This document shows, one piece after another, positions 1 through 8,541 of a DNA stretch of 64,000 nt (within the stretch, counting starts at the first letter, position 1; each line of letters opens with the position of its first letter). The stretch comes from UBA2336 sp964404445 (lineage in GTDB: Bacteria > Bacteroidota > Bacteroidia > Cytophagales > Cyclobacteriaceae): positions 310,001-374,000 of the forward strand of contig CAYOJW010000001.1 in the NCBI GenBank assembly GCA_964404445.1, in the 5' to 3' direction. The translations under genes and the position numbers were made by a program. The notes beneath the pieces were generated by a model that worked only from the letters and a program-made list of their open reading frames with translations, was not told where the DNA came from and made no database searches.

Positions 1-350
1 CTATATGCTTTCGATACCAAACCATAGATAAAGAGCATTACCGCAAATACCGTATTCACAAAAACGTACCCCAGCACAACAGCCAGCACATCAAAGCTGA
101 GTGATAAATAATACAATCCACGGTTTACCGGGGGCGGGTTTTTAAGTCCGCCAATGCTTTTTTCATCTTTATCGAAATAACTGTTAAAACCGTTGCTGGC
201 CGGGTAGAGCAATCCGTGCAGGATAATCAATACCCAAACCAACGCATTCGCATTCAAATTCGGTGAGATGGCCACACTGAACAAAAAAACAGGCAGCAAA
301 AAATACGAAAAGGGAATGCGCAGGTGAAGCCAGGCCGAACGTGAAAACAT
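1..350 (-). CDS. UbiA-family prenyltransferase, N-terminal part
   Basis: This gene runs off the left edge; 116 codons are visible, starting at the ATG at 348-350. The translation is hydrophobic, with about three membrane segments, and carries the first aspartate-rich motif of UbiA enzymes near residues 53-62 (NGFNSYFDKD), which binds the magnesium-diphosphate of the prenyl donor. UbiA enzymes attach isoprenoid chains to aromatic acceptors in the inner membrane. It is divergent from a type III polyketide synthase whose ATG is 54 bases away, so a shared promoter region and a shared lipid-quinone or prenylated-polyketide pathway are likely. The second Asp motif lies outside the window, so activity cannot be judged. 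Confidence 0.8.
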   Translation of the reverse strand, partial: MFSRSAWLHLRIPFSYFLLPVFLFSVAISPNLNANALVWVLIILHGLLYPASNGFNSYFDKDEKSIGGLKNPPPVNRGLYYLSLSFDVLAVVLGYVFVNTVFAVMLFIYGLVSKAY

Positions 351-404
351 ATCGTTAAAACAAATCTGATCGAATTTAGGATTTTTTAAACTATACTTGA
401 AAGC

Positions 405-1508
405 ATGAGTTACATTACTTCCATTGGCGTGGCTGTACCTGAAAACAGGTTTACACAAGAAAGCTTAGGCGCGTTTATGGCTCAATCGATGCAACTCGAT
501 TACGAAAACAGCCGGAAATTGCACGTCCTATTTCGCTCAAGCGGAATTTCGAGCCGACACTCGGTGTTAACCGATTACGGGCGTACACGCGATTTTACGT
601 TTTACCCTAATCATGCCGACTTTGAGCCTTTTCCCACTACCGAACAGCGGTTGTCGGCCTATCAGCAATATGCTGTTCCGTTAAGCATTCGGGCGATACA
701 CGATTGTGTTCAACGTCATTCGAATATTGTATTAACCGATATTACACATTTAATTGTTGTAAGCTGTACCGGTATGTATGCACCGGGGCTTGATATTGAT
801 TTGGTTAAAGAATTGAATCTGCGTAAAGATGTTCAGCGCACGAGCATTAACTTTATGGGATGCTATGCCGCGATCAATGCCCTGAAAGCCGGTGATGCTT
901 TTTGTAAAGCGTACCGCGATGCCAAAGTGTTAATCGTATGTATTGAATTGTGCAGTCTGCATTTTCAAAAAAACGCGACCGAAGATAATATGTTAGCCAA
1001 CGCTTTGTTTGCAGATGGTGCGGCTGCCATGATAATGGAGTCTGCACCCGGTAGTCGTGTGAGTTTAATGCCCGAAGCCTTCCATAACTCGATTGCTTTT
1101 AGCGATGAACCTCAAATGGCGTGGACGATCGGCAACGTGGGGTTTGAAATGAAACTGACCTCGTACGTTCCTGAAATTATCCGTTCAGGTATTAAACAAC
1201 TTACGGATGAAATGCTATTGAAAATCGGTGTGGCGTTCGGGGAGGTAACCCATTTTGCGATCCATCCGGGCGGGAAAAAAATTCTGGAGGTAATCGAACA
1301 GGAGTTGAACATCGGTAAAGAACAAAATCGTTGGGCGTATCACGTGTTGAATCATTACGGAAATATGTCGTCACCAACGGTTGTATTTGTCTTATCCCAT
1401 TTGCTAAACGATTTGTCGGCTCAAAACCATCAACAGCGTATTCTCAGCTTTGCTTTTGGCCCGGGGCTGACACTCGAAAGTGTTTTGTTTAAAATTCACC
1501 ATGCCTGA
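405..1508 (+). CDS. Type III polyketide synthase (chalcone/stilbene synthase family)
   Basis: A 367-residue thiolase-fold condensing enzyme that should extend an acyl-CoA starter with malonyl-CoA and cyclise the product to a pyrone or resorcinol. The catalytic triad can be read: Cys153 in the MGCYAA motif, His287 in AIHPGG, and Asn320 in HYGNMSSPT; the C-terminal FGPG loop is at 351-354. Length is slightly under the usual 380-400. The stop overlaps the start of the next methyltransferase by 8 bases, so translation is probably coupled. Bacteroidetes often pair this enzyme with a methyltransferase, a UbiA protein and an FAD oxidoreductase; the last is not seen here and may lie beyond the left edge. 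The product cannot be read from the sequence. Confidence 0.9.
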   Translation: MSYITSIGVAVPENRFTQESLGAFMAQSMQLDYENSRKLHVLFRSSGISSRHSVLTDYGRTRDFTFYPNHADFEPFPTTEQRLSAYQQYAVPLSIRAIHDCVQRHSNIVLTDITHLIVVSCTGMYAPGLDIDLVKELNLRKDVQRTSINFMGCYAAINALKAGDAFCKAYRDAKVLIVCIELCSLHFQKNATEDNMLANALFADGAAAMIMESAPGSRVSLMPEAFHNSIAFSDEPQMAWTIGNVGFEMKLTSYVPEIIRSGIKQLTDEMLLKIGVAFGEVTHFAIHPGGKKILEVIEQELNIGKEQNRWAYHVLNHYGNMSSPTVVFVLSHLLNDLSAQNHQQRILSFAFGPGLTLESVLFKIHHA

Positions 1509-2208
1509 TTTAAAACACCGTTCAACCGAAGTCGAGCTGATGGACGACCTCAATTGTTCGGGGCCGATGGTCGATCAAACCCTTATCGAAATAGAATTTA
1601 TCAACAAATGGCTGGGCGGTAATGCCGTTACACTACACGGTTTCAACAGCCTGTTAAAACATCTGTCAAAAACAACAACATTAACCGTTGCCGACCTCGG
1701 TTGCGGAGGCGGTGAAATGCTAAAGTTGTTAGCGCAACAGTTGCGTACTCAAAAATTAAAAGTCACATTAACCGGTATCGATGCCAATCCCGGTATTGTT
1801 GCCTTTGCAGAGCACCATGCGCAAGCATTCCCCGAAATTCAATTCAAAACATTAAACGTACTTTCAGAACCGTTCACACACGAAACATTCGATATTGTAA
1901 CGGCAACATTGTTCTTTCATCATTTCACCAAAGAAGAGCTTATATATCTTTTTAAACTTTTGAAAAACAATGTACGGCTGGGCATGGTTATAAACGATTT
2001 GCACCGGCACCCGCTGGCATATTATGCTATAAAATGGCTCACAAAAATTTTTTCAAGATCGGTCATGGTTCGGTACGATGCGCCCCTGTCGGTACACCGG
2101 GGTTTTAAACGTGCCGAACTTGTTGAAATCCTTTCAGCCGCAGGTATCGAAAATTACACCCTCCGGTGGAAGTGGGCTTTTCGCTGGCAACTTATTATTA
2201 CGGTGTAG
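1501..2208 (+). CDS. SAM-dependent methyltransferase of the polyketide locus
   Basis: A 235-residue class I methyltransferase. The SAM-binding motif I is clear (ADLGCGGGE, about residues 64-72), followed by the acidic motif II (TGIDANPG, about 94-101). An upstream TTG/ATG frame exists, but the ATG at 1501, overlapping the polyketide synthase stop, is preferred because such overlaps mark coupled genes. It probably O- or C-methylates the polyketide made by its neighbour; this role is inferred from position only. The C-terminal third has the MxxNDLHRHPLAYY-type stretch seen in Bacteroidetes polyketide-linked methyltransferases, though I cannot confirm the subfamily. Confidence 0.85.
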   Translation: MPDLKHRSTEVELMDDLNCSGPMVDQTLIEIEFINKWLGGNAVTLHGFNSLLKHLSKTTTLTVADLGCGGGEMLKLLAQQLRTQKLKVTLTGIDANPGIVAFAEHHAQAFPEIQFKTLNVLSEPFTHETFDIVTATLFFHHFTKEELIYLFKLLKNNVRLGMVINDLHRHPLAYYAIKWLTKIFSRSVMVRYDAPLSVHRGFKRAELVEILSAAGIENYTLRWKWAFRWQLIITV

Positions 2209-2252
2209 TCTGGCATTATTTTTCGTACTTTAGCGCATAACCTTTTTTGTTT

Positions 2253-2807
2253 ATGAAATCCATTATCCGCGTATCGTTTATTTTGTTTGCCGTCTTCGCC
2301 ATGGCGTGTTCGTCTGGTGTGTTGGGTAAAAAAGTTAAAGAGCCTTTTCAGGGAAATGCGTACGAATCGAACAACCGTTGGTGGCGCGGCACCGGTAAAG
2401 GGGTAAGCTCGAAAGACAACATTGCCCGCAGCAAAGCCGATCTGGAAGCAAAAGCCCAGTTGGCCGGTCAGGTAAACACAACCATGAAACAGGTGGCCGA
2501 TCAATATTTAGGGCAGACTGAAAACGAACGTGCTGCCGATGTGGCCGACAAATTTCAAAGTCTGGTTCGTCAAACCATGAACACCAACATTGCCGACTTG
2601 CGTAAGATGGGTGAGAAAAAGTTCTATAATGAAGAAACAAAAGAATACACCGTGTTTATGGCATACGAAATTAAAAAGAACGCTATGCTACGGTTTATGA
2701 AAAAACAGGCGAGGGTTGATCAAACCATTGACGAACGCCAGCGCAAGGTCATCGAAGAAATAATCGATCAGGAAATCGCCAAAGCCGATGCGGCCGATGT
2801 TGATTAA
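2253..2807 (+). CDS. Small lipoprotein, LPP20-like
   Basis: About 184 residues from the ATG at 2253; the longer frame begins at a TTG two codons earlier and is less likely. The N-terminus is a lipoprotein signal peptide ending in the lipobox FAMAC, so the mature protein should be anchored in the outer membrane. The remainder is a charged domain (WWRGTGKGVSSKDNIARSKA onwards) with alternating helices, resembling the LPP20/DUF4384-like envelope lipoproteins; that link is tentative. A weak promoter-like TACTTTAG lies at about 2228-2235. Function is unknown. It follows the methyltransferase by 44 bases but has its own likely promoter, so it need not belong to the polyketide operon. Confidence 0.75.
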   Translation: MKSIIRVSFILFAVFAMACSSGVLGKKVKEPFQGNAYESNNRWWRGTGKGVSSKDNIARSKADLEAKAQLAGQVNTTMKQVADQYLGQTENERAADVADKFQSLVRQTMNTNIADLRKMGEKKFYNEETKEYTVFMAYEIKKNAMLRFMKKQARVDQTIDERQRKVIEEIIDQEIAKADAADVD

Positions 2808-2882
2808 TAGTTAGAGTGTAAACGGTTTGGGGCTTGGCGTAGTGGCGGTATGTTGTATTGTTCGGGTATAAGTGTTTGTGGA

Positions 2883-3548
2883 TTAAAACGCTTCCTTTAT
2901 GATGTAGCTCTCTGCAATTCCCAATGAAGACAGATGTTTTTCTACTGCCTGCATCATTGGTTCCGGTCCGCAGAGATAGAAATATTTGGTGTGCTCGTTT
3001 ATGTGTTTTTTTATCAGGTCTTCCGAAATATATCCGTGTTCATAATTCAGAGTTTTTTCGCCAGATAATATATTGATGAAGTTGCCGCCCAGGAGTTGAT
3101 GGAATTTATCCTCAAGAATTATGTCTGCTTTGGTTTTGTTGGCAAACATGAGTTTATTATTGCCAACTTTATTTTCTTTTTCGAGTTGTTTTAAAATTGC
3201 AATAAAAGGCGTAACGCCTGCTCCGCCTGCAATAAAAATTCCTTCGCCTTTGTATGTTATATCTCCAAAAACACCATGAACAAGAAACTCATCTCCTCTG
3301 TTGAGTGAAAGTAATTGTTGCGTAACGCCATTGTGTGATGGATAAGTTTTAATGGTAAATTCTATGTACTTCTCGTCAGGTAAGGAAGTAAATGTAAATG
3401 CTCTTAATTCCTGTTCCCAACCTTGTTTATTAATAGATATATCAACCGCTTGTCCGGGTTGATAGTTTAGTGTTGCCGGTTTTTCGGCAACAACTTTTAG
3501 TACATCGTGTGTAAGGTGTTCAATAGATATTATTTTAGCTCGTTCCAT
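2883..3548 (-). CDS. Ferredoxin/flavodoxin reductase-like FAD/NAD(P) oxidoreductase
   Basis: A 221-residue ferredoxin-NADP reductase fold protein without an iron-sulfur domain. It has an FAD-binding RAFTFTS motif at residues 49-55, a nicotinamide-binding loop GGAGVTPF at 108-115 and a CGPEPMM motif at 193-199. It should pass electrons between NAD(P)H and a small acceptor such as a flavodoxin, ferredoxin or haem protein; the partner is not in view. It is the last gene of a four-gene minus-strand operon, only 6 bases after folE. The operon visibly uses more A and T than its neighbours, which could mean transfer. Confidence 0.88.
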   Translation of the reverse strand: MERAKIISIEHLTHDVLKVVAEKPATLNYQPGQAVDISINKQGWEQELRAFTFTSLPDEKYIEFTIKTYPSHNGVTQQLLSLNRGDEFLVHGVFGDITYKGEGIFIAGGAGVTPFIAILKQLEKENKVGNNKLMFANKTKADIILEDKFHQLLGGNFINILSGEKTLNYEHGYISEDLIKKHINEHTKYFYLCGPEPMMQAVEKHLSSLGIAESYIIKEAF

Positions 3549-3554
3549 TGTAAG

Positions 3555-4217
3555 TTACTTCTTGTAAATGTGAGATAGAAATTCTTGTTTGATAGCTTCG
3601 TTTTCAAACTGTCCCGAATAATGAGCCGTAAGCGTTGTGCTGTTAGTGTCTTTAATGCCTCTTGAAGCTACACACAAATGGTCGGCTTCAATTACAACCG
3701 CTACATCGTTATGTTGTAACGCCTCTTTTAATGCTTCCAAAATTTGAATAGTTAAACGTTCTTGCACTTGCGGGCGTTTGGCATAATATTGTACTAATCG
3801 GTTGATTTTTGACAACCCGATAACCTGCTTGTCGGGAATATAGGCAACGTGCACCTTTCCGATTATGGGTACAAAATGATGTTCGCAGTTAGAATACAAC
3901 GTAATGTCCTTCTCAATCAACATTTTCTTGTAACCGTATGTATTCTCAAAAAGACTGATCTCGGGTTTGTTCTTCGGATTTAATCCGCTGAACATTTCTT
4001 TCACAAACATTTTGGCAACTCGCTTTGGCGTTCCGCACAAACTGTCGTCATAAAGATTAAGCCCAAGCGTATCCATTATTTGAGTAAAATGATGTTCTAT
4101 TTTGTTCATCTTTTCGCTGTCGCTTAATTCAAAAGCGTTGTTGCGAATGGGTGTGTCTGTTATGCTTTCGCCCAGGTCGATATTTATTAGTTCTTGCATA
4201 AAGCGATTAGAGTTCAT
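3555..4217 (-). CDS. folE: GTP cyclohydrolase I
   Basis: A 220-residue enzyme that converts GTP to 7,8-dihydroneopterin triphosphate, the first step of folate and pterin synthesis. The zinc ligands are readable as Cys111 and His114 (SNCEHHF) and Cys182 (DHLCVASRG), and the family signatures VHVAYIPD and GLSKINRLV are intact. The start overlaps the sigma-factor stop by 11 bases, so the two are coupled. Having folE under a co-transcribed ECF sigma factor, not among folate genes, suggests inducible pterin supply, perhaps for a photolyase/cryptochrome antenna or stress response; that is inference. Confidence 0.95.
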   Translation of the reverse strand: MNSNRFMQELINIDLGESITDTPIRNNAFELSDSEKMNKIEHHFTQIMDTLGLNLYDDSLCGTPKRVAKMFVKEMFSGLNPKNKPEISLFENTYGYKKMLIEKDITLYSNCEHHFVPIIGKVHVAYIPDKQVIGLSKINRLVQYYAKRPQVQERLTIQILEALKEALQHNDVAVVIEADHLCVASRGIKDTNSTTLTAHYSGQFENEAIKQEFLSHIYKK

Positions 4218-4854
4218 TTATTTTTCTCATTACATTCTCTACCATTGCATCGCAATAAATCAAATTAAATTCAAAAAGCTCGCTGGCAGAATAAGTGCTT
4301 TCAATTTCACTTCGCAACATTGTTTTTGCCCTGTTCAAACGCACTTTTACATTTGCTTCGCTGATGTTTAACATTTCTGCGGTTTCTGCTACATTCAATC
4401 CGTTTAGTTCCCGTAACGAAAAAACCATTCGGTAATCAAAAGGAATTTTTTCAAGTGCGTTTTCGATAATATGCCCCAGCTCACGATTTTGGATTATCTT
4501 GTCGGTGTCGTTGTTTCTATTGGTAAACATTGGCGTTGCGTGTTCGTTTACATCTTGCATAATTTCATTTTTAAAACTTGATTTTTCTCGTTTCCTGTAA
4601 CAGTTGTTCATCATTATTCGGATAATCCACGTTTTAAAATTTGCACGACCTTCAAACTGCAACAGGTTTTTATACGAATCAATAAATGTGTCCTGCATTA
4701 AATCCTGCGTGTCTTCATGGTTGTAGTTATATGACCTGCCGATTTTATACAGATACGGATTGAACCGCCTTACGATAATTTCGTAGAGGGCTTTTTCTCC
4801 GGCTATAATTCGTGAGATAATTTCTGCTTCGGTAAACTTTTCAAATTGAACCAT
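4207..4854 (-). CDS. ECF-type RNA polymerase sigma factor
   Basis: A 215-residue sigma-70 family protein with region 2 (about residues 20-90; the -10-binding stretch reads EDTQDLMQDTFIDSYKNL) and region 4 (about 130-185; the helix-turn-helix NVAETAEMLNISEANVKVRL). There is no region 1.1 or 3, as expected for the ECF group. The usual membrane anti-sigma gene with a zinc motif is missing; instead the gene sits 2 bases after a DoxX-like membrane protein and overlaps folE. The DoxX protein could serve as a sensor, but this is untested. A tail of about 25 residues after region 4 is unusual and might be regulatory. Confidence 0.9.
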   Translation of the reverse strand: MVQFEKFTEAEIISRIIAGEKALYEIIVRRFNPYLYKIGRSYNYNHEDTQDLMQDTFIDSYKNLLQFEGRANFKTWIIRIMMNNCYRKREKSSFKNEIMQDVNEHATPMFTNRNNDTDKIIQNRELGHIIENALEKIPFDYRMVFSLRELNGLNVAETAEMLNISEANVKVRLNRAKTMLRSEIESTYSASELFEFNLIYCDAMVENVMRKINEL

Positions 4855-4856
4855 AT

Positions 4857-5240
4857 TTATTCAATGATTTTAGAAATTCTTGCCATTGATAAGGCGGCAA
4901 TCGCCATTACAAGGTCGCGTACTGCTACGTCCACATAATTGAAACCGATTAATAGTGTTAATGCTACAACTGTCAGCCAACCTGCAACAATGTAACCGCC
5001 AATTTCGGTCTTTTTCAGTACAATAATACCGGCTACAATTTCAATAACACCCACAATCATCATAAAAGCCGAAGCGGAAAATGGCAACAGGCTTGCGATT
5101 GACGGGTTAACGTATTGTTCCCAATTTGTCAACAGGTTTGCGAATTTGTCTGCACCTGCAACGATGAGCACAATTACGAATGTGTATTTTAACAGGTTGA
5201 ACGTTTGTGTCAGTGACTGACTTTTGATTTTGCTTTCCAT
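4857..5240 (-). CDS. DoxX-like four-helix membrane protein
   Basis: A 127-residue protein with four hydrophobic segments (about residues 15-33, 55-75, 80-100 and 105-120), matching the size and pattern of DoxX/DoxD-like proteins. It opens the operon that continues into an ECF sigma factor, folE and a flavin reductase. DoxX relatives are linked to oxidative-stress and quinone chemistry in other bacteria, which fits a redox operon, but no catalytic motif can be seen. Role here could be sensing for the sigma factor or membrane redox chemistry. The ATG at 5238-5240 is the only sensible start. Confidence 0.75.
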   Translation of the reverse strand: MESKIKSQSLTQTFNLLKYTFVIVLIVAGADKFANLLTNWEQYVNPSIASLLPFSASAFMMIVGVIEIVAGIIVLKKTEIGGYIVAGWLTVVALTLLIGFNYVDVAVRDLVMAIAALSMARISKIIE

Positions 5241-5561
5241 TTTTTTACTTTTTAAGTTGTTACTGTCTATTAGAGTAAATGAAAAATGAAAAGGTTACAA
5301 AAGAAATGTCGGACGAAGAATTTGTCGGGCAATTACCGCCAACTTACGCGTAAACGTCACAAAGGCGAAGGCACTAATCTGCCTGTCCGACAGGGAGGGT
5401 TTATATGGATTGTATTAACATTTTCTTTGTAGCAAAAGTGCATAAACTTAGTTAAGGCATCATACATTTTTAAAGTATAGAACACCTGTTCAACTTTGTA
5501 TTAGCGATTTTCTGTACATCAAGCGAATACTCATATAGTATTTCTATATTTGAGCCGAAAC
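5241..5561. promoter_or_regulatory. Divergent intergenic region with an ECF-like and a -7/-33 promoter
   Basis: This stretch of about 320 bases holds no gene. Towards the doxX-sigma-folE operon, the minus strand reads TTGTAACCTTTTC at about 5288-5300, resembling the GTAAC-type -35 element of ECF sigma factors, so autoregulation is possible but weakly supported. Towards the kinase gene, a perfect TATATTTG (TAnnTTTG) lies at 5545-5552. A short palindromic CCTGTCCGACAGG-type repeat sits near 5383-5395; similar TGTCCGACA sequence recurs at 30336. Confidence 0.4.
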
Positions 5562-6203
5562 ATGAAACAGCCTCTTAAACACATCGCGATTTCCGGCAAC
5601 ATTGGCTCCGGCAAAACCACACTTGCAGAAAAACTTGCTAAACACTACGGGTGGGTACCGCTTTTTGAATCGGTAGAAGACAACCCTTACCTGCGCGATT
5701 TTTATGGCGACATGAGCCGCTGGGCTTTTCACTTACAGGTGTATTTTTTGAACAGCCGTTTCAAACAGATCAACGCCATTCGCACCAACGAACGCACCAT
5801 TATACAAGATCGAACCATTTATGAAGATGCGCACATTTTTGCGGCCAACCTCCGCAAGAGCGGGCACATTACCGAGCTTGATTACCAAACCTATTCGGAT
5901 GTGTTTAAATCGATGATCGAGTTTGTAAAACCGCCCGATCTGCTCATTTATTTAAAGGCCGATGTACCCAAATTAGTACGGCAAATCGAAAAGCGCGGGC
6001 GCGATTTTGAATACGCCATCCGTATCGATTACCTCAAAAACCTAAATGAACATTACGAAACGTGGATTGGTAATTACGATAACGGCAAGCTGTTGGTTGT
6101 TGATGTAAACGAACTCGATTTCGTAGAGCGTGTAGATGATTTCGCCTTTATTGTGAACAAAGTTGATTATGAATTAAACAACTTGTTTAACCAGCAACCT
6201 TAG
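5562..6203 (+). CDS. Deoxynucleoside kinase
   Basis: A 213-residue kinase that phosphorylates a deoxynucleoside (deoxyadenosine/deoxyguanosine type) in nucleotide salvage. The P-loop GNIGSGKTT is at residues 12-20 and the DRTIYED motif of the dNK family follows near residue 85. The frame extends to a TTG at 5550, but that codon lies inside a perfect TAnnTTTG promoter element (5545-5552), so the ATG at 5562 must be the start; the mRNA leader would be very short. The 3' end overlaps the convergent GH3 gene by 17 bases. The exact substrate cannot be told by eye. Confidence 0.9.
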   Translation: MKQPLKHIAISGNIGSGKTTLAEKLAKHYGWVPLFESVEDNPYLRDFYGDMSRWAFHLQVYFLNSRFKQINAIRTNERTIIQDRTIYEDAHIFAANLRKSGHITELDYQTYSDVFKSMIEFVKPPDLLIYLKADVPKLVRQIEKRGRDFEYAIRIDYLKNLNEHYETWIGNYDNGKLLVVDVNELDFVERVDDFAFIVNKVDYELNNLFNQQP

Positions 6204-7722
6204 TTTCATTTAACATCGCCAGAATATCGGCCACGTATTCACGTGAGTTAGAAAGTCGTGGCACTTTGTTTTGTCCGCCCAGTTTACCACGCTTTTTCAT
6301 CCAATTATAAAAAGTGCCTTCTTCGGCTACGTGTACAACGGGTTTTACCAGTGCCAGATCTTTAGTGCGCTTTGCATCGTAGTCGGAGTTAATGTTACGC
6401 AGCGTTTTATCTAATGTTGTAACGAATGTTTCGAGGCTTGCCGGTTTTTTTGTAAACTCTACGATCCACTCATGCCCTCCCCGTGTACCTTTTTCGAGGT
6501 AAACCGGTGCGGCCGTAAAATTGCTGATAACCGCTCCGGTTGCTTCGCAGGCTTGCGTAATAGCTGTTTCGGCATTTTCGACAATTACCTCTTCGCCAAA
6601 GGCATTCATAAAATGTTTGGTGCGTCCCGAAATTTTTATCCGGTAAGGCGATAGCGATGTAAACTTCACCGTATCGCCAATGTTGTACCGCCACAAACCC
6701 GCATTGGTGCTAATCACCATCGCATAGTTTTTCCCCAACTGCACGTCACTCAACCGAACGGCATGCGGGTTGTCGTTATCCAATTCATCAACCGGAATGA
6801 ACTCGTAAAAAATTCCGTAGTCGAGCATCAGCAACAACTCTTCGGAGTTGGCCTGATCCTGAATACCAAAAAAACCTTCGCTGGCATTATAGGTTTCCCA
6901 ATACACCATGCCGGGTTTGGGTATTAATTTCTTAAACAGGTTGCGGTATGGGCCAAAGGCAACAGCCCCGTGAAAGAAAACTTCGAGGTTAGGCCACACT
7001 TCGGTAATGTTTTTTTTCTGTTGGGCTTCTACTATTTTTTCGATCAACAGAATTGTCCACGTGGGTACACCGGCAATGCTGGTTACATTAACTTCGGCTG
7101 TTTCGTGTGCCATTTTTTCGATTTTCTCTTCCCAGTTTGTCATCAGGGCTGTATCTAAACTGGGTGTTCGGATAAACTCCGCCCACTGCGGAAGGTTTTG
7201 CATGATTACAGCCGACACATCACCGTAATACGATGTGGCAGACGAGTCGTATTCGTTTAACTGGTAGCTTCCGCCCACGCCCAAACTACGGCCATCAAAA
7301 ATTTTGGTGTCGGGGTTGGCGTTTACATAAATCGAAAGTAAATCTTTGCCGCCTTTAAAGTGGCATTCTTCCAGCGCTTCGGTTGACACCGGAATAAATT
7401 TACTGCGCGCATTGGTAGTACCCGATGATTTCGAAAACCATTTGATTTCAGACGGCCATAAAATATTTTGTTCACCGCGCATCAGGCGTTCGATGTGCGG
7501 AAACATTTGTTCGTAGCTCGATACGGGTACCCGTTCACGAAACTGCTCGTATGTTTCAATGGATGAAAAATCGTATTTGCGACCAAACTCGGTACCACGG
7601 GCGGTTTGTAACAGCTTTCTCAGCAGTTCATCCTGCACCTCATGGGGGTATTTTATGAAAAGCTCCATCTGGTGGATTCGCTTTTTCATTACCCAGGTTA
7701 GTATGGAATTGATCAGGCCCAT
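6187..7722 (-). CDS. GH3-family acyl-adenylating protein
   Basis: A 511-residue member of the bacterial GH3 (auxin-responsive promoter) family, an ANL-superfamily fold that adenylates carboxylic acids and joins them to amines. The ATP-binding motif SKSSGTTNARSKFIPVS lies near residues 95-112 and the C-terminal hinge RIKISGRTKHFMNAFGEE near 365-380. The longer frame starts 8 codons earlier, but MGLINSILTW matches the family N-terminus better. Such genes are common in Bacteroidetes with unknown substrates. It lies 55 bases downstream of lptB in the same direction and may be co-transcribed. Confidence 0.88.
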   Translation of the reverse strand: MGLINSILTWVMKKRIHQMELFIKYPHEVQDELLRKLLQTARGTEFGRKYDFSSIETYEQFRERVPVSSYEQMFPHIERLMRGEQNILWPSEIKWFSKSSGTTNARSKFIPVSTEALEECHFKGGKDLLSIYVNANPDTKIFDGRSLGVGGSYQLNEYDSSATSYYGDVSAVIMQNLPQWAEFIRTPSLDTALMTNWEEKIEKMAHETAEVNVTSIAGVPTWTILLIEKIVEAQQKKNITEVWPNLEVFFHGAVAFGPYRNLFKKLIPKPGMVYWETYNASEGFFGIQDQANSEELLLMLDYGIFYEFIPVDELDNDNPHAVRLSDVQLGKNYAMVISTNAGLWRYNIGDTVKFTSLSPYRIKISGRTKHFMNAFGEEVIVENAETAITQACEATGAVISNFTAAPVYLEKGTRGGHEWIVEFTKKPASLETFVTTLDKTLRNINSDYDAKRTKDLALVKPVVHVAEEGTFYNWMKKRGKLGGQNKVPRLSNSREYVADILAMLNETKVAG

Positions 7723-7777
7723 GTTAAACGAACCTCCAAAGTACACATTTCACACTATACTTCTCGTTGTAAGCTTA

Positions 7778-8533
7778 CTAAAGATTGTTGTTTTCGGTGG
7801 CGAGCTTCGACCTTCGCAACTCAAAGTTTTGGCCGAGGTAAACTTTTCGTACCTGGGGGTCATCGGCCAATTCTTGTGCAGTACCGGATTTGAATAATTT
7901 TCCATCGACCATCAGGTAGGCGCGGTCGGTAATGGAAAGGGTTTCGTCAACGTTATGATCGGTAATTAAAATGCCGATGTTTTTATTTTTCAACCGGGCA
8001 ATAATGGTTTGAATTTCTTCTACGGCAATCGGGTCAACCCCGGCAAAGGGTTCATCGAGCAATACAAACTTGGGGTCAACAGCCAATGCGCGTGCTATTT
8101 CAGTCCGCCTGCGTTCACCGCCCGACAGCGACATGCCCAGATTCTTTCTAACTTTTTGCAAGCTAAACTCCTCTAATAGTTGATCTACTTTCTCTCTGCG
8201 CTGCGCACGGGTGTTATCGCGCATTTCCAACACGGCCATAATGTTTTCTTCAACGGTTAGTTTTCTGAACACCGAGGCTTCCTGCGCTAAATACCCTACA
8301 CCTAATTTGGCACGCTGGTACATGGGCAGCGGTGTAATTTCTTCTTCTTCTAAAAATATTCTTCCCTCGTTGGGTTTGATCAATCCCACTATCATATAGA
8401 ACGATGTGGTTTTACCCGCACCGTTTGGCCCTAACAACCCTACAATTTCGCCTTGGTTTACTTCAACCGAAACATTGTTTACAACTGTACGGGTTTTATA
8501 TTTTTTAACAAGGCTTTCTGCGCGCAACTTCAT
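7778..8533 (-). CDS. lptB: LPS export ABC transporter ATP-binding protein
   Basis: A 251-residue ABC ATPase that powers lipopolysaccharide extraction from the inner membrane with LptF/LptG. It has Walker A GPNGAGKTTS (about residues 34-43), the Q-loop, the signature LSGGERRR (about 135-142), Walker B FVLLDEPFAGVDP and the switch His in LITDHNV. The first ATG of the frame is 4 codons upstream, but MKLRAESLVKKY is the family start and leaves 8 bases after the recJ stop. LptF, LptG and LptA are not in the window. It forms a compact minus-strand group with recJ upstream. Confidence 0.93.
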   Translation of the reverse strand: MKLRAESLVKKYKTRTVVNNVSVEVNQGEIVGLLGPNGAGKTTSFYMIVGLIKPNEGRIFLEEEEITPLPMYQRAKLGVGYLAQEASVFRKLTVEENIMAVLEMRDNTRAQRREKVDQLLEEFSLQKVRKNLGMSLSGGERRRTEIARALAVDPKFVLLDEPFAGVDPIAVEEIQTIIARLKNKNIGILITDHNVDETLSITDRAYLMVDGKLFKSGTAQELADDPQVRKVYLGQNFELRRSKLATENNNL

Positions 8534-8541
8534 AAAACAAA

